In this document: positions 32,949 through 42,446 of the stretch, one piece after another | How positions within the stretch are numbered: the first letter of the stretch is position 1 | How the letters are laid out: the number at the start of each line of letters is the position of its first letter | Source: Saccharospirillum impatiens DSM 12546 | Lineage (GTDB): Bacteria > Pseudomonadota > Gammaproteobacteria > Pseudomonadales > Natronospirillaceae | Length of the DNA stretch: 47,241 bases | Direction of reading: 5' to 3' | Assembly (NCBI RefSeq): GCF_000423605.1 | Contig: NZ_KE384063.1 | Location: forward strand, 2,874-50,114 | The notes under the pieces: model-generated | What the model was told of the DNA's origin: nothing | Databases searched by the model: none | Seen by the model: the letters and a program-made list of their open reading frames with translations, nothing else | Program-made: the position numbers and the translations under genes

Positions 32949-33953
32949 TTAAGACGGCATCAATTCCTCGGGGATCGCAATGCCATTTTCCTGATAGTAC
33001 TGTACTGCGCCCGGATGCAGCGGCGCGTTGACGCCTTCGAAGGGGTTCTCGGTACTGATCGTACGCAACAACGCGTTGGATGCTTTCAACTCGTCGATGT
33101 TTTCCCAGTAGGCTTTGGCCAGCCGGTACGCCATGTCATCGGACATCGACGCGCCCACGCCCATCCACATGATGTTGGAGGCCGTCACGATATCCTGATC
33201 GCCATTGGTCTGCCCCCGATACGTGCCGGCCGGAATAACGGTGTAGGACATGGCAGCCGCTTTGACGTAGTCGTTCCATTCAGGGGTTCCGATGCGTTCT
33301 TCAGGAATGCCCAGTATGCGAATCGGGTTTTGCAGGCTCATCTCATTGATCGATTGCTGCCCAACCGGAGCCGACAAAACCAGCACGTCGTATTGGCCGT
33401 CCTGAAACCCTTGTACCGCTGCACCCCAGGGCGCGCGCACGGCTTCATAATCACCGTCGACCAGACCCGAAGCGGCCTCAATCATGCCCATGATCTGCAT
33501 GTTGGCGGCACCGGCGGGGGGACCAACGAAAACGCGCTTACCGCGAATGTCGTCCCAGCTTTCAATGCCGGCCCGTTCCCAGGTAATGGCGTGATAGGTG
33601 CTGCCGGGCAACCCGGTAATGGCCCGAACATTCTTGGATAGGGCCATTGCCTGCTCAGCGTTGCTGGCATAGGGGCCGACACCCCGCTGCATGGCACTGA
33701 ATGCGGGTGGGGGTACCACGGAGGAGCCAAGCCGATCTGCACCGAGCATCATGACCGAGCGGGTGAGTGTCTGACCCAATACAACCTGCAGATTGATGCC
33801 TTCGCGATTGGTGTATTGAGCGTATGCCTGGGGCAGCATGCCGGTTACAGAAGCGGCACCGCCGGCATCCATTTGCAGGTTTTCTGCCTGACTGAAACCA
33901 GCAGAGAAGGTTAGCACCAGGCTGGCAAGCCCCAAAGTGAGTAGTTTGTTCAT
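32949..33953 (-). CDS. TAXI-family TRAP solute receptor
   Basis: A 334-residue periplasmic receptor. The signal peptide is MNKLLTLGLASLVLTFSAGFSQA, cleaved near residue 23. The TAXI fold is suggested by AGGAASVTGMLPQAYAQYTN, GLPGSTYHAITWERAGIESWDDIRGKRVFVGPPAGAANMQ in blocks near 115-150, and LVDGDYEAVRAPW. The ATG at 33953 with GAGGT replaces the longer frame. First gene of the receptor-permease-sulfatase operon, divergent from a LysR gene. The ligand is probably the sulfated or anionic compound used by the sulfatase (inference). Confidence 0.87.
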   Translation of the reverse strand: MNKLLTLGLASLVLTFSAGFSQAENLQMDAGGAASVTGMLPQAYAQYTNREGINLQVVLGQTLTRSVMMLGADRLGSSVVPPPAFSAMQRGVGPYASNAEQAMALSKNVRAITGLPGSTYHAITWERAGIESWDDIRGKRVFVGPPAGAANMQIMGMIEAASGLVDGDYEAVRAPWGAAVQGFQDGQYDVLVLSAPVGQQSINEMSLQNPIRILGIPEERIGTPEWNDYVKAAAMSYTVIPAGTYRGQTNGDQDIVTASNIMWMGVGASMSDDMAYRLAKAYWENIDELKASNALLRTISTENPFEGVNAPLHPGAVQYYQENGIAIPEELMPS

Positions 33954-34113
33954 ATCGACCTCGTCATTGCTTGTTGTTGGACTTATAGGGTTTTTGACGT
34001 TCAGAAAGTGTGCAATCTTTCTTCGCATTCGTATAATTCGTTTTTAGTTCTCTAAATGTACATTTTTGTATATATCGAGAGCGCTTGAAACGACTAAATT
34101 CCGAGAGGTGCCT

Positions 34114-35076
34114 GTGGAATCGAAACATCTGGTGCAATTGGCCACCATCCTCGACAGTGGCTCAATCAGTGCGGCAGCGTCCCGCCTGAACGTGACCCAG
34201 CCGACCCTCACGCGCAATATCCAGACTCTGGAAATGCAGGCGGGAGGCCCGCTGTTCACCCGCAGCCGCCACGGCGTGCGCCAGACACCGCTGGGTGCTG
34301 ACCTGGCGCGTCATGGTCGGGCAATTGCCAAGGCCGTGTGGTCGGCGCAGCAGGTTGCCGTGCGCCATGGCCTGGGGCTCAAGCAGGAACTGCGCATTGG
34401 CGTTGGTCCGTTGCTGGCCAACAACCTGATGAACGAGATGGCTCAGGATTTAATGGCAGAGCATGACGACTTATCGTTGCTGATTCGAGTGGACACACCG
34501 TACCGAATGATTGAGCAGATTCATGACGAAGAACTCGATCTGGTGTTTTCTCCCAAGGTCCAATCCCAGACCCGCGATCTGGTGTGCGACCTGGTTCTTG
34601 AAGATCGTCTGGTGGTGGTGTCTTCAAGCCAGCACCCACTGGCTATCCGGGCTCAACAGACAGGTTCTCTGGCCTTGTCGGATATTGATAATCAGGCGTG
34701 GATCAACATGGGTACTTACGCCCGCTTTGAGGAATCACCGGTAGAGCGTTTGCAGTCGATGGGTGTGAGTGGTATCCACACACCCATAGCGTTATCCGGT
34801 GATGCCGCGATCACCCTGAAAATGCTGCGCGAAGGGAACCATCTTAGTCTGATGCCGGAAAAACTGACGCGGCGCGTGGAGCAGCAATACAATCTGGTGG
34901 TCTTGCCGGTAGACGCCGACTTTGGCCGGCGGGATATCTTTCTCTGGTACCGCGCCAGGGACCTGGACCGGCGTTGGGTCAAAGTGGTCAGCGCCGCCTT
35001 TGCCCGACGCATGGCCGTGGTCGGTGATCAAACAGAATCAATACAACCACTGCAACCCAAACAACCAGACGCATAA
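34114..35076 (+). CDS. LysR-type transcriptional regulator
   Basis: A 320-residue regulator of normal length. The winged helix lies at about 3-62 (HLVQLATILDSGSISAAASRL, TQPTLTRNIQTLE, LFTRSRHGVRQTPLG) and the effector domain at about 90-295. I chose the GTG at 34114 because GAGAGG stands 5-7 bases before it; a longer frame starts at a TTG at 34066. It faces the TAXI operon and probably controls it. Its last 39 bases overlap the end of the converging membrane-protein gene. Confidence 0.88.
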   Translation: MESKHLVQLATILDSGSISAAASRLNVTQPTLTRNIQTLEMQAGGPLFTRSRHGVRQTPLGADLARHGRAIAKAVWSAQQVAVRHGLGLKQELRIGVGPLLANNLMNEMAQDLMAEHDDLSLLIRVDTPYRMIEQIHDEELDLVFSPKVQSQTRDLVCDLVLEDRLVVVSSSQHPLAIRAQQTGSLALSDIDNQAWINMGTYARFEESPVERLQSMGVSGIHTPIALSGDAAITLKMLREGNHLSLMPEKLTRRVEQQYNLVVLPVDADFGRRDIFLWYRARDLDRRWVKVVSAAFARRMAVVGDQTESIQPLQPKQPDA

Positions 35077-36474
35077 AAACAAAAAGCTCACCAGCAAATA
35101 CCGACGATTCCAGTTCCACGCCAGGTGCCGGGGTGACACCTGACTCAAGTACCCGACAATCGATACGGATATTGTGAAGGGCGATGAGTTCACCGTTAGA
35201 CACCAGGCCGACATCAAGCCCAGTGCCAGTAATTCATGGGTCAGCCCAAATGCGGTGACCGGCTGGAGGGCAGAGGCTAGCAAGGTCACGCTGACGATCG
35301 GGTTGAAGCCGACCTGACCCAAAGCGACGGTCAGGATCATGGCGGCGATTAACAGAAAATACCCGTCCAGATGCAGCAATGAGACCAGCCAAACAACCTG
35401 CGATTCAGTCACCAGGCCGGTAATGATTGCACCCAGAAAACCCGCCCCGGCCAGCAGGCTGACCTCACCGCTGAGCGGTGCCACCTGATTGGGAATATCG
35501 GTCTTCAACCGGCGCCCGAGCAGCACCGTTGCGCCCTTTAACCCAGCCCGGTTGCCCTGCCAGGCAAGCCAGCCGATGCCGACCAGTGGGCTGGTCAGAA
35601 TCACAGACAACGTCAGCGACAGGTTGGTTTGCGTCTCCAGCAAAAAAGCCGCACTGGTCAGCAGACCAATCAGGCTGACCAGTTGAAACGCCGGTCGCCA
35701 ACTGGTTTGGCTGGTGTTGGCGACCATGCCCGGCGGCAGGCGTCGGGGGTTGTGACGAAAATCCTGTATCCAGCCGATCAGAATCAACAGGGCCGCGGTT
35801 ACAAACCCGATGGGTAGAATGTCCTGCCAGCGCAACCCGGGAATGATGGTCAGTAACAGCGCCAGGGTAATGGAAAACGGCGAGGTCATCGGCAGGGCGG
35901 CAAATCCGCGCAGCATGGCAAGCGACATGCGCCGCTGACGCGTGCGCATGACACTCACGTTTCCCTGTGCCGCTGCCAGGGTATTGCCCCGGCTCACCAT
36001 CAGCCCGAGCAAATGCAATACACCGAAATTCAGGATCAACCCGAATAACGCCGTGGTGTAGCTGAGAATCCCGTAACGCCGTCCAGGCGGCTGATTCACG
36101 GCGAGCGCACCGCAGCGGCGAACCATGCGTGAACGCTGCGCGGCCAGGCGCAGAAAACTCAGCGCGATCAGGAACGTCGAAAAGTAGCCGGCGCGGTCAA
36201 AGGCAGTGCGCAACACCGCCCATGGATTCTCCGCCCAGGGCAGAAACAGACCGCTGAACAACGCCAGGCCAACCAGTATGCGGGGGGATCGCGGCAACCG
36301 TGGCCAGCGAATGGCCACAAAAGCGATCAGAGCGGCGCCGGCAATCCATAAAGCCGACTCAATACCGGCTAACTGATACAGTAAGGTAGCAGTCAGAACC
36401 AGCGCCAGCAGTGGCAGTGTCAGAGAGCGTTCAAAGGCCATGGGAACCAGGTGACTCGGGTATTTTAACGACAC
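35038..36474 (-). CDS. Unassigned polytopic membrane protein, transporter-like
   Basis: A 478-residue protein with roughly 12 hydrophobic segments. I do not recognise the family with confidence; the layout (two halves, proline/glycine-rich breaks, ALPMTSPFSITLALLLTIIPG near residue 195, LGQVGFNPIVSVTLLAS near 390) recalls ion-transporter-superfamily permeases such as citrate or C4-dicarboxylate carriers. Start choice is uncertain: a GTG at 36474 or the ATG at 36441 (MAFERSLTLP), neither with a clear box. Its 3' end overlaps the LysR gene antisense by 39 bases. Confidence 0.7.
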   Translation of the reverse strand: MSLKYPSHLVPMAFERSLTLPLLALVLTATLLYQLAGIESALWIAGAALIAFVAIRWPRLPRSPRILVGLALFSGLFLPWAENPWAVLRTAFDRAGYFSTFLIALSFLRLAAQRSRMVRRCGALAVNQPPGRRYGILSYTTALFGLILNFGVLHLLGLMVSRGNTLAAAQGNVSVMRTRQRRMSLAMLRGFAALPMTSPFSITLALLLTIIPGLRWQDILPIGFVTAALLILIGWIQDFRHNPRRLPPGMVANTSQTSWRPAFQLVSLIGLLTSAAFLLETQTNLSLTLSVILTSPLVGIGWLAWQGNRAGLKGATVLLGRRLKTDIPNQVAPLSGEVSLLAGAGFLGAIITGLVTESQVVWLVSLLHLDGYFLLIAAMILTVALGQVGFNPIVSVTLLASALQPVTAFGLTHELLALGLMSAWCLTVNSSPFTISVSIVGYLSQVSPRHLAWNWNRRYLLVSFLFLCVWLFGLQWLY

Positions 36475-36559
36475 TTACAGTGTAAGGGGCTGCGCCCGAT
36501 AAAGCGAAGGGTGTACCCAAATACCCGCCGTTACCCGATGCGGCGAGTCTGCTGGTTCA

Positions 36560-36588
36560 TTAAAGCGTCACGGACGGTGTGCTATGAT
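36560..36588 (+). promoter_or_regulatory. Candidate sigma-70 promoter of the PHP gene
   Basis: TTAAAG at 36560-36565 and TATGAT at 36583-36588 are spaced by 17 bases and lie 36 bases before the PHP gene start. Assigned from sequence only. Confidence 0.5.
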
Positions 36589-36624
36589 GGACAGCTCTTT
36601 TGCTGACCACAGGGCCATTCGTTA

Positions 36625-37392
36625 ATGCGCATTCTGACCGACACCCACGCCCACACCGTTGCCAGCGACCACGCATACAGCACTGTGCACGATTACTTCC
36701 AGATCGCCCGCGACAAAGGGCTGCAGTTGTTCAGCATCACCGACCACGCACCCACCATGCCCGATGGCGCCCACTACTGGCATTTCGGCAACATGAAGGT
36801 CATTCCCCGGGTGATCGGCAATGTTGGCATGTTGCGCGGTATGGAAGCCAACATTCTTGAGCCAACCGGCGGGCTGGATATTCCCGACAAACTGCATCAG
36901 TTTCTTGATTTTGCCATCGCCAGTTTCCACGAGCCGGTGTTTGCACCGGCAGATAAAGCCACCTGCACAAAGGCGGTGATTAATACCATAAAGACCGGTG
37001 AATGCCAGATCCTCGGGCACCCCGGTAATCCGAATTTCCCGCTCGATTACGAAGAAGTGATTCGGGCTGCGCGAGACAATAACGTGGTATTGGAGATCAA
37101 TAACTCGTCGTTCTCCCACTCCCGTTTAGGCAGCGAATCCAACTGCGTTCATATCATGGAGCTGATCGACCGGCTGGACTGGAAAGTGGCATTCGGCTCG
37201 GATTCTCACGTTGCTTACACCGTGGGTGACTTTGACCATGCAATTGGCCATGCCGAGCGCATTGGCTTTCCGGAGCATCGCATTGTTAATGCCAACGCAC
37301 CCCGTTTTTTGCGGTTTTTGGGTGAACATGACAAGCCAGTGGCATTGGAAATGAAAGAGTGGGCGAGTCAGTTTGAAACGGATGCGGTGTAA
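36625..37392 (+). CDS. PHP-domain phosphatase (YcdX type)
   Basis: A 255-residue metal-dependent phosphoesterase of the PHP family, similar to E. coli YcdX. The metal motifs are TDTHAHTVASDHAYS at residues 5-19, SITDHAP near 38, a Glu in GMEANI, ASFHEPV near 99, GHPGNPNFP near 133 and FGSDSHVAYTVGDF near 191. These provide the trinuclear site with His, Asp and Glu ligands. The physiological substrate is unknown. It is monocistronic here, with a good promoter candidate, and converges with the amino-acid ABC operon 29 bases away. Confidence 0.9.
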   Translation: MRILTDTHAHTVASDHAYSTVHDYFQIARDKGLQLFSITDHAPTMPDGAHYWHFGNMKVIPRVIGNVGMLRGMEANILEPTGGLDIPDKLHQFLDFAIASFHEPVFAPADKATCTKAVINTIKTGECQILGHPGNPNFPLDYEEVIRAARDNNVVLEINNSSFSHSRLGSESNCVHIMELIDRLDWKVAFGSDSHVAYTVGDFDHAIGHAERIGFPEHRIVNANAPRFLRFLGEHDKPVALEMKEWASQFETDAV

Positions 37393-37421
37393 CTGTAGAG
37401 GTTAACTCATGCCACTAGGCA

Positions 37422-38165
37422 CTATAACCGCCCCGCCTCAATGATCCGATCCAGAAACGCCCGGGTGCGTTCGTGTTGCGGCTCGTTGAACATATCGGTC
37501 GGGTTACCCTCTTCGAGGATTCGTCCGCCTTCCAGAAAGCAGACCCGGTCGGCGACATCGCGGGCGAAACCCATTTCATGGGTGACGATCACCATGGTCA
37601 TGCCCTGGGCTTTCAGCTCCTTGATGATACCGAGCACCTCGCCAACCAGTTCCGGGTCCAGAGCGGCGGTCACCTCATCGAGCAGCAACACATCCGGCTT
37701 GTTCATCAATGCACGAACGAACGCCACACGTTGTTGTTGGCCGCCGGACAGCTGCTCCGGGTAGGCTTTGGCAAAACGTCCCATCCCAAAACGGTCGAGT
37801 TGTTCCTGTGCCTGGGCTTCGGCCTCTTTCTTGCTTTTACCATGCACTTTGCGCGGGGCCAGCGTCAGGTTATCCAGCACGGTTAAATGCGGGAACAGGT
37901 TGTACGACTGAAACACAATACCGATGCGCTTGTGCAACCCTACCTTGCCAAAGCTTTCATCAGTGACTGGCACGTCATCCAGATAGATGTCACCGTAATC
38001 GGCTTTCACCAGCCGGTTAATGCAGCGCAACAGCGTCGATTTACCGGAGCCCGAGGCGCCAATCAGACACACAACTTCATGTTGCGCGACGGATAGATCG
38101 ACCTGGTCCAGCACCAGGTTATCGCCAAAATACTTGGTCACTTCAGCTAATTGAACACGCGGCAC
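37422..38165 (-). CDS. Polar amino-acid ABC transporter ATPase
   Basis: A 247-residue ATPase of the GlnQ/HisP type. Walker A is GASGSGKSTLLRCIN near residue 36, the Q-loop region IGIVFQSYNLFPHLTVLDNL near 83, the signature LSGGQQQRVAFVRAL near 139 and Walker B LLLDEVTAALDP near 161, with Val in place of Pro after DE. The H-loop is in VTHEMGFARDVADRV. Last gene of a three-gene operon with the permease (3 bases apart) and binding protein. Confidence 0.93.
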   Translation of the reverse strand: MPRVQLAEVTKYFGDNLVLDQVDLSVAQHEVVCLIGASGSGKSTLLRCINRLVKADYGDIYLDDVPVTDESFGKVGLHKRIGIVFQSYNLFPHLTVLDNLTLAPRKVHGKSKKEAEAQAQEQLDRFGMGRFAKAYPEQLSGGQQQRVAFVRALMNKPDVLLLDEVTAALDPELVGEVLGIIKELKAQGMTMVIVTHEMGFARDVADRVCFLEGGRILEEGNPTDMFNEPQHERTRAFLDRIIEAGRL

Positions 38166-38168
38166 CGG

Positions 38169-39062
38169 CTAACCTCCTATCTGCAAACGGCGGGCACGAT
38201 CGCGGCGGGTGATGTAATCGGCCAGGCGCGCCATCGGAATCGTCGCCAGCAGAAAGAGGCCAGCTGCAACGATCAAAGATGAATAATTGAAGGTTGAGGC
38301 CGTGTAGATTTGTGCCTCGCGCACCGCATCGCGCACGCCAATGATAGACAGCAGCGCCACGTCTTTCTGCAGTGCCACAACGATGTTCATCATCGCCGGC
38401 ATTACATTGCGCACGGCTTGCGGCAGTATGGTGTAAATCATCGTTTGCCATTCGGTCAGCCCGAGCGACTTGGCCGCCGCCCACTGGCCCTCGTGCACTG
38501 CATCGATGCCGGAGCGGTAAATCTCGCAGACATAGGCGGAATAACTCAGCACCATGGCCACCGCGCCCCAGAACAGACTGCTCGACGGCAAGCCGGGCAG
38601 GTTCAACGCGGGAATGCCAAAGCCGAACAGCAGCACCAGCAGCAACACCGGCAGGCCCCTAAACAGATCAATGTACAGGATGACCATCAGCCGAAAGGGC
38701 GCAAACCAGGGCGCGCGCAGCGAGCGGATCACCGCCAGGGCAATGCCTAGAATCAGAATACACGCCAGCACAATCAGCCAGATACGCATGTTGATCCAGA
38801 AGCCCTGCAGCACACGCGGGAAGGCCGCGATCATCGCATCGACGTTAAAGAACTGCAGCTTGATGCGTGGCCACTGCTCGGCCGAGGTGATCACCCAGGC
38901 CAGGGCTCCGAACACCAGAATGATGCTGAGAAGGCTGAGAAGGCTGATCAGGCTGGGGGCCAGCGCTTCGCGCCAGTCATGGTTGCGGCCAGGTGGTGGC
39001 GGTGGCGGGCGCCGTGTGGCGCCGCCAGCAGAGCCCTGGTCGGGCAGGTTGGTATGGCTCAT
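38169..39062 (-). CDS. Polar amino-acid ABC transporter permease
   Basis: A 297-residue membrane protein. An N-terminal, proline-rich cytoplasmic part (RRPPPPPPGR) is followed by helices of the HisM/GlnP fold. The family region is FRGLPVLLLVLLFGFGIP near residue 128, and the EAA loop reads EGQWAAAKSLGLTEWQTMIYTILPQAVRN near 190-218. ATG 39062 overlaps the binding-protein stop as ATGA, so the longer frame is not used. Only one permease gene is present, so the channel is probably a homodimer. Confidence 0.9.
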   Translation of the reverse strand: MSHTNLPDQGSAGGATRRPPPPPPGRNHDWREALAPSLISLLSLLSIILVFGALAWVITSAEQWPRIKLQFFNVDAMIAAFPRVLQGFWINMRIWLIVLACILILGIALAVIRSLRAPWFAPFRLMVILYIDLFRGLPVLLLVLLFGFGIPALNLPGLPSSSLFWGAVAMVLSYSAYVCEIYRSGIDAVHEGQWAAAKSLGLTEWQTMIYTILPQAVRNVMPAMMNIVVALQKDVALLSIIGVRDAVREAQIYTASTFNYSSLIVAAGLFLLATIPMARLADYITRRDRARRLQIGG

Positions 39063-39892
39063 TGGGTAATGAAGGGCAGGTCTGGGTCGGCAATCAGGTA
39101 TTCGGCTTTCAGGTTTTCGACGACACCACGCTCGATCACGACAGACAAGGCATCGTCGACCCATTCAACCAGCGGGTTGTTGTATTCGAATAGCAGGCCA
39201 TGGCCCCGGTCGTTTTCATCCGGTGGCAGCAACGCCACGATATTTGCGTCGGGAACTTGAACCGCAGTGACGAACAACGCCGTGGGCAAGGAGATCAGGG
39301 TACCATCGATCTGTCTGGAGCCCATGGCCTGAAACACATCGACCTGCTCGTTATAGATCGACGCCTCGGTGATGCCCAGAACGTTCACCAGATAATCGTT
39401 GTCGGTGGTGCCAATGGTGGCCCCCCAACGGGCTGCGCGCAGGTCATCGTAGCTGGTGGCGTCTTCCAGCGGGCTGCCCGGCAGGGCGATCACGGCTTTT
39501 TCAGGCTGAAAGTATACCTGGCTAAAGGTGACAATCTGCTTGCGTGCTTCGGTCACGGAAATCTGCTGAATGGCAAAATCGTAGGGCTTGTTGCCCGGGG
39601 CAATGGCCTGATCGAAGGTTTGGGGAATCCAGACGACGTCATCGGCGTCGAAACCCATTTCTGCTGCCAACTCGTAAACGAGGCCATTTTCGAAGCCCTC
39701 ACCGCCGGCCGGGTCATTGTTCAGCATCCAGGGCGGGTAGACCGGGTCACCGGTGCCGACGGTCAGCTTGCCGGGCGTGACCAGACGCGGGTCCATGGTT
39801 GTTCGCTCTTCAGCAAAGGCCTGGGCAAATACCGTCATCGACAGCGAAAACAGAACGATCAAAGCACTTCGAAAGGCAGTACGTTCAGACAT
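39059..39892 (-). CDS. Polar amino-acid ABC transporter binding protein (family 3)
   Basis: A 277-residue periplasmic protein. The signal peptide is MSERTAFRSALIVLFSLSMTVFAQAFA, cleaved near residue 27. The mature part has the family-3 fold: GKLTVGTGDPVYPPWM at the start, ENGLVYELAAEMGF, and DFAIQQISVTEARKQIVTFSQVYF in blocks near 105-130. A GGAG box precedes the ATG at 39892. Ligand unknown; amino acid or a related small molecule. Confidence 0.88.
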   Translation of the reverse strand: MSERTAFRSALIVLFSLSMTVFAQAFAEERTTMDPRLVTPGKLTVGTGDPVYPPWMLNNDPAGGEGFENGLVYELAAEMGFDADDVVWIPQTFDQAIAPGNKPYDFAIQQISVTEARKQIVTFSQVYFQPEKAVIALPGSPLEDATSYDDLRAARWGATIGTTDNDYLVNVLGITEASIYNEQVDVFQAMGSRQIDGTLISLPTALFVTAVQVPDANIVALLPPDENDRGHGLLFEYNNPLVEWVDDALSVVIERGVVENLKAEYLIADPDLPFITQ

Positions 39893-40369
39893 GACAGACT
39901 CCAGTGTGAAGGTCGAAACCGACCGGGTAAGGGGGTTGTTTCCGGGCACTGCACGGCGTAAGCGGAGGCCGGGCGCCGGTAGCGTTCACGGGAATACCTC
40001 TGGAATGCTGACGAATACGGGCTTTCAGGTCAAGTCTGATCGCCTGGTGGTTGCTCTGTCGTCCGGTCTTTAGGCGGCTAAACCGGTCGTAGGATGATGC
40101 AAAGACTGAAGCACTATGATCATTTCTTTCACCCGTTTAACGCTGTAAAGTTTGGAACTGCTGTGCGAGTTACGGCGTTTGAGGTGCCTGTCGCAAACGC
40201 CATCCAACAGTGAATTGCCCGCACTGACGCTACTGGTGGCCGAGTCCGACCCCGCCAACAAAGAGACCATAATTCGCCTGGTCATGAACAGGCTCGCGCG
40301 CGATGAGATGAGTGAACCAGTCCATATTTGCTTGGTACTGATGATTGAATTCTAAAAGGAAACCTTATT
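39893..40369. other. 477-base gap without a convincing gene
   Basis: Between the binding-protein start (minus strand) and the antiporter start (plus strand). It must hold both promoters. Short frames on both strands around 40070-40355 have no ribosome box or recognisable family. I see no strong hairpin. Confidence 0.5.
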
Positions 40370-41920
40370 TTGATTGAAGTAGTCGGGTTGTCTTTGGCCT
40401 TTGTGATGGGCCTGCTGGTCAAGCGAATAGGCCTTCCACCCCTGGTGGGATTTCTGCTTGCTGGGTTCGGCCTGAATGCACTGGGCCCTTATGTGGGCTT
40501 ACCTTCCTATACCGGGCCGGTGCTTGAGCACATCGCCCATCTGGGTGTGTTGTTGTTGCTGTTTACGGTCGGGTTGAAACTCAAGGTCAAGAACCTGATC
40601 GAGCCGGTTGTTGTTGGCGGGGCTTTGTTGCATTTCGTCATTACCGTCTCGGTTTTCGGCGCCGGTCTGATGCTGTTTACCAGCCTGGCACTGGACACCG
40701 TTATTCTGCTGGCCATTGCGCTGAGTTTTTCATCGACGGTATTGGCTGCCAAAGTGTTGGAAGCCAAGCGGGAGCTGGGCGCTTTTCACGGTCGGGTAGC
40801 GATCGGGATTCTGATCATTCAGGATCTGATTGCTCTGCTGGTGCTCAGCATTGCGGGCGGCAATAGCCCATCCTGGTGGGCGCTGATCGTTTTCGCGCTG
40901 CCGTTGCTGCGGCCGGCTTTGTATTGGCTGCTGGACATGGCCGGCCACGATGAACTGATGGTGCTGATGGGCATGGTGCTCGCCGTCGCCGTCGGCGGTA
41001 TGGGGTTTGAATCACTGGGGCTCAGTTCTGAACTCGGGGCGCTCGCCATGGGCGTAATGCTGTCCGGCCACAGTCGCTCAACGGAGCTGTCTCATTCATT
41101 GTGGGGCCTGAAGGAAGTGTTCCTGATCGGCTTTTTCCTGCAAATCGGCATGAACGGCTTGCCAGATACGCAAGCCCTGATCTTTGCGGTGGTGTTTGCC
41201 CTGGTTCTGCCGCTGAAAGGGATATTGTTTTTCGGCCTGTTGATTCTGTTCCGGCTTCGCGCGCGCAATGCGTTCCTGGGTGCATTGAGCCTGACCTGCT
41301 ACAGCGAGTTCGGGTTGATTGTCGCCTCGGGCGTGCTGGAAGAGTGGCTGGTGCCACTGGCGATTACCGTCGCGTTGTCGTTCATTATTGCGGCACCGTT
41401 GAACCGCCTGGCGCACCCGATATTCGAGTGGTTGGAACTTAAGTTGGTTCGCCTGGAACGTAAGAGCATGCACCCCGACGAGCAGCCCGCTTCACTGGGT
41501 GATGCGACCGTCATAGTATTGGGAATGGGGCGCACCGGTACAGCAGCCTACCGGGCTATGGTGGAGCGTGGTTACCACGTCGTCGGTCTCGATTCAGACC
41601 CCGATAAAGTGGCTCGGCAACAAGCCCTTGGGCGCAATGTAGTGTATGCCGATGCTGAAGATACCTGCTTCTGGCATGGAGTCGACCTGTCGGCCATTGA
41701 TGCCTTTATACTCGCCATGCCCGATACCGAGGGGGTGGTTGTGGCAGCCAAACAGATCCGCAAACTGAACTTTACCGGGCCAGTGGTCACCCATGCGCTG
41801 TATGAAGACGCCGCAGCGCTTATGCAAGCTGCCGGTGCGGATGAAACCTTCCTGACCATGAGCAGTGCGGGCATGGGTCTGGCGGAGCGTACATCAGCAC
41901 GGTTGGCCACACCCGGGTGA
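40370..41920 (+). CDS. CPA2 cation/proton antiporter with TrkA-N domain (KefB-like)
   Basis: A 516-residue protein. Residues 1-360 are membrane-embedded with 11-12 helices (start LAFVMGLLVKRIGLPPLVGFLLAGFGLNALGP in blocks at 9-42, HLGVLLLLFTVGLKL near 63, ALSFSSTVLAAKVLE near 118). Residues 380-500 form a nucleotide-binding TrkA-N domain (ATVIVLGMGRTGTAAYRAM near 380). It probably exchanges K+ or Na+ for protons. The start is a TTG with AAAAGGAAA upstream; no better ATG is near. Confidence 0.88.
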   Translation: MIEVVGLSLAFVMGLLVKRIGLPPLVGFLLAGFGLNALGPYVGLPSYTGPVLEHIAHLGVLLLLFTVGLKLKVKNLIEPVVVGGALLHFVITVSVFGAGLMLFTSLALDTVILLAIALSFSSTVLAAKVLEAKRELGAFHGRVAIGILIIQDLIALLVLSIAGGNSPSWWALIVFALPLLRPALYWLLDMAGHDELMVLMGMVLAVAVGGMGFESLGLSSELGALAMGVMLSGHSRSTELSHSLWGLKEVFLIGFFLQIGMNGLPDTQALIFAVVFALVLPLKGILFFGLLILFRLRARNAFLGALSLTCYSEFGLIVASGVLEEWLVPLAITVALSFIIAAPLNRLAHPIFEWLELKLVRLERKSMHPDEQPASLGDATVIVLGMGRTGTAAYRAMVERGYHVVGLDSDPDKVARQQALGRNVVYADAEDTCFWHGVDLSAIDAFILAMPDTEGVVVAAKQIRKLNFTGPVVTHALYEDAAALMQAAGADETFLTMSSAGMGLAERTSARLATPG

Positions 41921-41945
41921 GCTAACCCCTTGAAATCCCACCCAA

Positions 41946-41976
41946 TTGTGGACTTAAGCCGGTAAATCTGTATACT
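41946..41976 (+). promoter_or_regulatory. Candidate promoter of tRNA-Arg
   Basis: TTGTGG at 41946-41951 and TATACT at 41971-41976, 13 bases before the tRNA. The 19-base spacer is longer than ideal, so the -35 choice is weak while the -10 is good. CCGCCCC directly after the -10 is a GC discriminator as in stable-RNA promoters. Confidence 0.5.
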
Positions 41977-41988
41977 CCGCCCCGTTAC

Positions 41989-42065
<77 letters not shown>

Positions 42066-42446
42066 CCCCTCACTGCTTTTCCTCGTTAGTAACTGCTTAC
42101 CTTTTCGCTTTTGTGACCAAATTGTGGCCAAGGTGTGGCCATATTTATTTGGACGTTTTTCTTAGTTGTATAAGTGTGACCTCTGCTCTGATATTGCTAG
42201 TAATGGTAATGGTCACAGAATTCATGAATCTAGAACGAGTTGTAGCTTTGTAAGCTGGCAGAAAATCAAGTTGTTCATGCGCGTAGCGGTCATGAACGAC
42301 ACCCTCTCATTGTTTAGTCTGTAATTGCCATATACAGTGGTTTAAAATAGTTACATTAAAACACTGTTAGTTCTGTTTCAGTTTCGTGAGCATATCGTCG
42401 TGTGTCGAGGATGAATACACTCATATTGCTCATGATATAGGGATTT
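42066..42446. other. 381-base AT-rich gap between tRNA and res gene
   Basis: No convincing gene. TGTGGCCA occurs twice (42123-42130 and 42134-42141). A 10-base dyad, GTTGTTCATG with CATGAACGAC (42270-42279 and 42291-42300, one G-T pair), lies 147 bases before res and could be an operator or a weak hairpin. No second copy of the tRNA 3' end is visible, so I cannot prove an attachment site. Confidence 0.5.

Noticed and set aside
40070-40355. Frames of 67-71 codons on both strands in the gap before the antiporter gene
   Set aside because: No ribosome box and no family; neither strand is better than the other.
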